Source: JBKPNZ01 sp046732895
GTDB taxonomy: Bacteria > Actinomycetota > Thermoleophilia > Solirubrobacterales > 70-9
Direction: 5' to 3'
DNA length: 7,140 nt
Assembly: GCA_046732895.1 (NCBI GenBank)
Contig: JBKPNZ010000004.1
Span: 1 to 7,140 of the forward strand
Every line of letters starts with the position of its first letter. The first letter of the stretch is position 1. The position numbers and the translations under genes were made by a program. The notes beneath the pieces were generated by a model. The model saw only the letters and a program-made list of their open reading frames with translations. It had not been told where the DNA came from and did no database searches. This document shows positions 6,487-7,140 of this stretch, one piece after another.

Positions 6487-6492
6487 ATCCTA
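6487..6492 (-). promoter_or_regulatory. Candidate -10 element (TAGGAT) for a leaderless polA mRNA
   Basis: TAGGAT on the minus strand is separated by exactly six bases (GAGTGT) from the polA GTG, which places the expected transcription start on the G of the start codon. No Shine-Dalgarno exists between them. Its first three bases are the TAG stop codon of the upstream DUF559 gene. A -35 hexamer is not evident. The alternative is simple read-through and reinitiation from the upstream gene. Confidence 0.42.
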
Positions 6493-7140
6493 GGGGCGTG
6501 TGGGGCTGGAGACCGCGCGGGACAACACGGTTCTGAGGATCGCCGCCACGACCGCCGGGTCGTCGGAGAGCTGACGCCAGGTGAAGCGGATTACCTCATA
6601 GCCCATCACGGTCAGGTCGGCATCCCGTGCGCGATCTGCCTCGAAGGCCGAGCGGTTGCCGTGGGTCTCGAACCCGTCGGTTTCGACGATGACATTCGCT
6701 TCCCGCCAGAGGAAATCGACGGTGTAGGGGCCGACGCGAACATTGACCTCGGGCATCGGGAGCCGGTGGCGCCGGCAGAGTCTGAGGAAGGTGCGCTCGA
6801 GCTCGGAGCGGGTTGGCTCGTGCAGGAACCCGGAGCGGTCGCCGACGGGCAGGCGCTTGACTTCGGCCTCGGCGATGGCCGCCGCGACCTCTCTGCGAGG
6901 GAGCATCCGGCGTAGATCCGCGATCGTTCGCGCGGCCGTCGTTACGGGGATCCCTCGCCGGATCGTCGCTTCCTGCGTAGTGAGGCTCGTGGAGCGGTGG
7001 ATGCGGAGGCCGTTGCGCCGCTTTCTGCCGTTGGCAGTCGGGACGGTCACGTCGATGATGGCTGGCGGCGGCCTCAGCCCCCAGAGGGCGGCAGCGGCAA
7101 GGTGACTCAGGACGGCGCCGGGACCGCACGCGTAGACCGC
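6490..7140 (-). CDS. AbiEi-antitoxin-like and DUF559 domain protein, 5' end missing
   Basis: The frame is open from the window edge, so 216 C-terminal residues are seen. Residue numbers here count from the edge. An internal GTG at 7050 is not the start, because the preceding codons read AVYACGPGAVLSHLAAAALWG, typical of this family before its central region. Residues 1 to about 100 resemble the AbiEi-like domain of type IV toxin-antitoxin proteins, with GPGAVLSH (6-13), an HRS motif (48-50) and GIPVTTAARTIADL (63-76). Residues about 110-206 form a DUF559 domain of the Vsr/PD-(D/E)XK nuclease fold. E113 or E115, D142 in YTVDFLW, and E153-x-D155 in VETDG appear intact. Whether it cleaves DNA, and what, is unknown. 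Such proteins are common in multiple copies in high-GC actinobacteria, usually without a partner toxin, so toxin-antitoxin function should not be assumed. It ends nine bases before polA, in the same frame. Confidence 0.85.
   Translation of the reverse strand, partial: AVYACGPGAVLSHLAAAALWGLRPPPAIIDVTVPTANGRKRRNGLRIHRSTSLTTQEATIRRGIPVTTAARTIADLRRMLPRREVAAAIAEAEVKRLPVGDRSGFLHEPTRSELERTFLRLCRRHRLPMPEVNVRVGPYTVDFLWREANVIVETDGFETHGNRSAFEADRARDADLTVMGYEVIRFTWRQLSDDPAVVAAILRTVLSRAVSSPTRP

Noticed and set aside
7048..7050. GTG at 7050 as start of the DUF559 protein
   Set aside because: The frame remains open to the window edge and the upstream codons encode family-like sequence (GPGAVLSH), so the gene begins outside the window.
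6490..7140. Two-gene toxin-antitoxin or defence system at the right edge
   Set aside because: No AbiEii-type nucleotidyltransferase toxin is adjacent within the window; the downstream neighbour is polA. The antitoxin-like domain alone does not support a system.

Overview
The window is a high-GC chromosomal segment with long spurious ORFs on both strands, GTG starts, 4-base gene overlaps and little or no Shine-Dalgarno signal. Gene content points to an actinobacterium. The polA, rpsA, coaE order is the one known from mycobacteria (polA-rpsA-coaE-uvrB). The RpsA and PolA sequence style and the AbiEi/DUF559 protein suggest Thermoleophilia (Solirubrobacterales-like); that assignment is an inference, not something the sequence proves.

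Layout, in transcription order of the minus strand (right to left). The 3' part of a gene for an AbiEi-antitoxin-like plus DUF559 nuclease-fold protein enters from the right edge (7140-6490). Nine bases later comes polA (6480-3829, 883 aa), a complete DNA polymerase I with intact 5' nuclease and polymerase active sites but without the proofreading carboxylates. A 54-base gap leads to a small five-helix YdcZ/DUF606 DMT-type membrane protein (3774-3337). Its stop codon interlocks with the stop of the only plus-strand gene, a geranylgeranyl-reductase-like FAD oxidoreductase (2108-3340). That gene is divergent from rpsA (2078-678, ribosomal protein S1 with four S1 domains and an acidic tail) across a gap of only 29 bases. 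rpsA overlaps coaE (681-64, dephospho-CoA kinase) by GTGA. coaE overlaps by ATGA a gene that runs off the left edge (67-1), of which only an Arg-rich N-terminus is visible.

How the parts fit: rpsA, coaE and the truncated gene form a translationally coupled minus-strand operon for translation initiation and coenzyme A synthesis. polA serves replication and repair. The DMT protein and FAD oxidoreductase lie between polA and rpsA, where mycobacteria have the two genes adjacent, and so look like lineage-specific insertions. No RNA genes, CRISPR arrays, insertion sequences or convincing rho-independent terminators were seen, and no stretch over 300 bases lacks a gene. The window is mostly housekeeping. 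The points worth a second look are candidate leaderless promoters, the polymerase active-site and exonuclease variants, the interlocked stops, and an odd insert in the oxidoreductase.
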